From assembly GCA_004554245.1 (NCBI GenBank), contig SFND01000021.1, forward strand, positions 18,107-82,106: DNA of 64,000 nt. Direction: 5' to 3'. Position numbers and translations under genes: made by a program. This DNA comes from Oribacterium sp. (lineage in GTDB: Bacteria; Bacillota_A; Clostridia; Lachnospirales; Lachnospiraceae). The notes under the pieces are model-generated. The model worked only from the letters and a program-made list of their open reading frames with translations, ran no database searches and had not been told where the DNA came from. Of this stretch, positions 61,839 to 64,000 are shown one piece after another (the stretch's first letter is position 1; each line of letters starts with the position of its first letter).

Positions 61839-62728
61839 ATGTCGAGGATGATAGTCTTGTCTCCGCTTCCGCTCAGGGATTTCTTCATGGCTTCGACGGA
61901 GCAGATATAGTTATAGAAGGAGGCTTTTTCCTCGGTATTATAGGCGTCCGCGAGGATCTCCATGTACTTCGCCTCGCCTTCACCGGACAGCTCCGCGGCC
62001 TGCTTTTCAGCTTCCGCCTTCCGGATGGAAACCTCCTTATCGGTCTCGTTCCGGATCTTCTGAGCCCTGGCGGCACCTTCCGCAGTATAGGATGCCGCGA
62101 TGTTTTCACGCTCCGAAATCATGCGCTGATAAACGGCATCCTTGTTATCATCCGGCAGATCGAGGGCCTTGATCTCCGCCTTCGTGATCACGATCCCGTA
62201 TCCGCCGATATCGGAATTCGCCTCCGCGGTGATCATATCGGTCAGCTTATCGCCGCGCGCAGCGATGATATCATCCTGACTCATCGAGGAAATGATATTC
62301 TTGGTGGCGTTGTATACGGCCACGCCGACACGATCCTCTGCCCCACTCGTCGACCCGTTCAGGGTCTGCATGAACTTCGTCGGATCCGTGATCTTCCAGA
62401 CGATGTAGTTATCTGCGATCATCGACTTTTTATCCTTCGTGATGACATCCGACGGCTTCACATCATAGAGCTGCATCGCCTTCGTCACGAAACGGATGTT
62501 GTCGGCCACCGGCATCTTCGTATATAAGCCCGCTGCATCCTTGACATCCACGATCTTTCCGAAGCGCGTCACGACCGCGTACTGATTTTCAGACACCGAA
62601 TAGAATACCCCTCGGGAAAGCAGCGGCAGGACGACCAGGAAAACCGCGCAGGCCACGAGGATGGTGACGACACTTTTCACCGCCTTCTTTACCCGCTCGA
62701 GCGCTTCCTTCTTCTCATTATTTTCCAT
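61823..62728 (-). CDS. hflC: HflC-like band 7 (SPFH) protein
   Basis: This 301-residue protein has one N-terminal membrane helix (about 18-40), an SPFH domain starting VSENQYAVVTRFGKIVDV, and a charged coiled coil (RKAEAEKQAAELSGEGEAKYMEIL). HflC pairs with HflK and restrains FtsH protease. The start MENNEKK has GGAGGTGA and overlaps the hflK end by 11 bases. The C terminus SAND is encoded by a genomic repeat, so the original end has been replaced. Confidence 0.92.
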   Translation of the reverse strand: MENNEKKEALERVKKAVKSVVTILVACAVFLVVLPLLSRGVFYSVSENQYAVVTRFGKIVDVKDAAGLYTKMPVADNIRFVTKAMQLYDVKPSDVITKDKKSMIADNYIVWKITDPTKFMQTLNGSTSGAEDRVGVAVYNATKNIISSMSQDDIIAARGDKLTDMITAEANSDIGGYGIVITKAEIKALDLPDDNKDAVYQRMISERENIAASYTAEGAARAQKIRNETDKEVSIRKAEAEKQAAELSGEGEAKYMEILADAYNTEEKASFYNYICSVEAMKKSLSGSGDKTIILDISAND

Positions 62729-63686
62729 TCTCGTCACCTCCATCTGCGGCCTCGACCGAGATATCCGCGAAGCTCTCCAGCGGCAGCATCGTCTGGGTAC
62801 TGCCATCACTGATGATCACCTTCAGCTCCGGCAGCACATCCTCCATCGCCTCATAGAAAATACGCTTCTTCGTGATCAGCGGATTCAGCTTATACTGATC
62901 GTACATCGCGTTAAAACGGGCGACCTGTCCGCTGGCTTCCGCGATACGCGCCTCCTTCTCTGCTTCTGCCTTCTGGACAATGCTGTCGGCCGTCGCGTCT
63001 GCGGCTGGAATCTGCTCTGACTTATACTGCTTCGCTTTGTTGATCGTGGTATCCGCTTCCTGCTTCGCCGTCTCGACGGACTTGAATGCCGCAACGACAT
63101 CCGAAGTCGGCGGCTCCACATCCTGAATCGACAGATTTACGATCTGAATCCCGATATCCGCTTCCTCCAGCGATTTCGTCAGCTGATCCCGCACCTCCGC
63201 CTGAATCTTCGACTTCTCCGTCGTCATGACATCATCGACCGTGAAATCCGACACCGTCGAACGGATCGCCGCCGCGGCCATGTTCGAGATGAAACGAACC
63301 GGCTCGTTCGAATTATAGAGATACTTCACCGGATCCGACACCTTATACTCGAGATAAAAATCCGTGTTGACCAGATTAAAATCCGAGGTGATGGTCAGCG
63401 AGTCACTCGTCGTTTCATAGTCCGGATTCTCACCATTCCGCTCGTTCGTGATCGTGTAGCCGATCGGCATACCATAGGTCGTCGTGTCCACCTTCTGCAC
63501 CTGGTCGATAAACGGGATCTTAAAGTACATACCAGCGGTTTTGATGTCATTAACCTTCCCAAACCGCGTCACGACCGCCTGCTCCTGCTCGGACACCCGG
63601 TAAAACGACTGTAGCGCACAACACGCCGCACCCACACATAGAAACATCGGAATCGCTCTCAGGATTCCCTTTTTTCCTTCCTTCAT
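62718..63686 (-). CDS. hflK: HflK-like band 7 (SPFH) protein
   Basis: This 322-residue protein has an N-terminal membrane helix (about 9-27), an SPFH domain with SEQEQAVVTRFGKVNDIKTAGMYF, and a coiled coil with AADATADSIVQKAEAEKEARIAEASG followed by an acidic tail. HflK and HflC form a large ring or cap around FtsH at the membrane. No ftsH is nearby. It starts the operon, downstream of a good promoter. Confidence 0.93.
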   Translation of the reverse strand: MKEGKKGILRAIPMFLCVGAACCALQSFYRVSEQEQAVVTRFGKVNDIKTAGMYFKIPFIDQVQKVDTTTYGMPIGYTITNERNGENPDYETTSDSLTITSDFNLVNTDFYLEYKVSDPVKYLYNSNEPVRFISNMAAAAIRSTVSDFTVDDVMTTEKSKIQAEVRDQLTKSLEEADIGIQIVNLSIQDVEPPTSDVVAAFKSVETAKQEADTTINKAKQYKSEQIPAADATADSIVQKAEAEKEARIAEASGQVARFNAMYDQYKLNPLITKKRIFYEAMEDVLPELKVIISDGSTQTMLPLESFADISVEAADGGDENGK

Positions 63687-63769
63687 ACGCTTCCATCTCC
63701 TGTATTTTCTGTAAACATGACCATTTTTCTATAAGCATGACCAGTACAACAAATGTTCAGTCATTTCAT

Positions 63770-63799
63770 ATTATCAAGGAAACTGCCGCTTCTCGTCAA
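63770..63799 (-). promoter_or_regulatory. Promoter of hflKC
   Basis: TTGACG and GATAAT are separated by 18 bases on the minus strand, 84 bases before hflK. The 314-bp gap 63687-64000 otherwise holds repeat copy 4 and no gene. Confidence 0.7.
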
Positions 63800-63860
63800 T
63801 CACTGATTTCAACAGCAGACAGAAAACGGCAAAAGTCTCGTAGCGATAAATACACGAAAG

Positions 63861-64000
63861 CCTGGAGGACCGGCAACAGAAGCCATACGTAGAGTTCGAG
63901 TAGAATCAAAATTGTCCCCCTTAGAACCAGTTGGAGTAATTTTCCTTAGCACTCTCTGCAACACTGAGTTTTCATAAAGAAAACTCAGTCGTTTGCAGAG
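63861..64000. repeat. 140-bp hairpin repeat, copy 4 (at window edge)
   Basis: A full copy runs from the GGAGGACCGGCAACAGAAG lead to the final TTTGCAGAG, which coincides with the window end; any right arm lies outside. Confidence 0.9.

Overview
The window reads as a chromosome segment from an anaerobic Gram-positive Clostridia bacterium, most likely Lachnospiraceae. The evidence is a pyruvate:ferredoxin oxidoreductase, a pta-ackA acetate pathway, a c-di-AMP receptor of the DarA type, an L32 protein of the form usual in that family, UPF0210, TmcAL, flavodiiron protein, lipobox lipoproteins and no outer-membrane genes. Coding DNA looks GC-rich by eye, while the gaps between genes are AT-rich. 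Every protein gene lies on the minus strand, so transcription runs from high to low coordinates; the only plus-strand gene found is tRNA-Leu(CAA) at 50215.

Layout from low to high coordinates: a partial MBL/beta-CASP hydrolase; livK-livHMGF branched-chain amino acid uptake (639-5536); der-plsY-gpsA (5739-8749); nifJ (8949-12476); a VanW-like envelope protein; uvrC; leuS; a DUF4015 lipoprotein; a flavodiiron protein; rpmF; an AEC transporter that looks compositionally different; a nine-gene exopolysaccharide locus (24492-37165); ackA and pta; a c-di-AMP receptor; tmcAL; UPF0210 with an ACT-domain regulator; a WalJ-like hydrolase; coaE; an unknown gene in a repeat-rich gap; polA; a small anti-sigma-like protein; tRNA-Leu; upp; a beta-helix acyltransferase-like gene; topB; galM; asd; a type IIA topoisomerase pair; and hflKC.

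The most notable system is the 24.5-37.2 kb locus. It has a Gram-positive Pel-type core: a PelD-like membrane receptor, a PelE-like protein, a DUF2194 deacetylase, PelF and PelG. The PelD-like protein keeps the RxxD c-di-GMP I-site but has lost GGDEF, and it carries an extra N-terminal epimerase-like domain. In the same overlapping operon are a CotH-type kinase, a VTC/polyphosphate-polymerase-fold protein, DUF4956 and a DUF4832 lipoprotein. The inferred picture is a c-di-GMP-gated, partly deacetylated cell-surface polysaccharide whose assembly is tied to a secreted kinase and a nucleotide or polyphosphate enzyme.

The second theme is unusual intergenic DNA. There are palindromes built on GGGGTCAGACCCC at five places. 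A repeat of about 140 bp with a conserved hairpin occurs four times, always 3' of a gene, and one copy supplies the end of hflC. A near-perfect inverted repeat of 156 bp lies at 45000-45155. At 46399-46798 there are six diverged 35-bp units ending in TATCCA...TGGATA with a 72-75 bp period. In-frame Ala-rich inserts in polA and topB share a motif.
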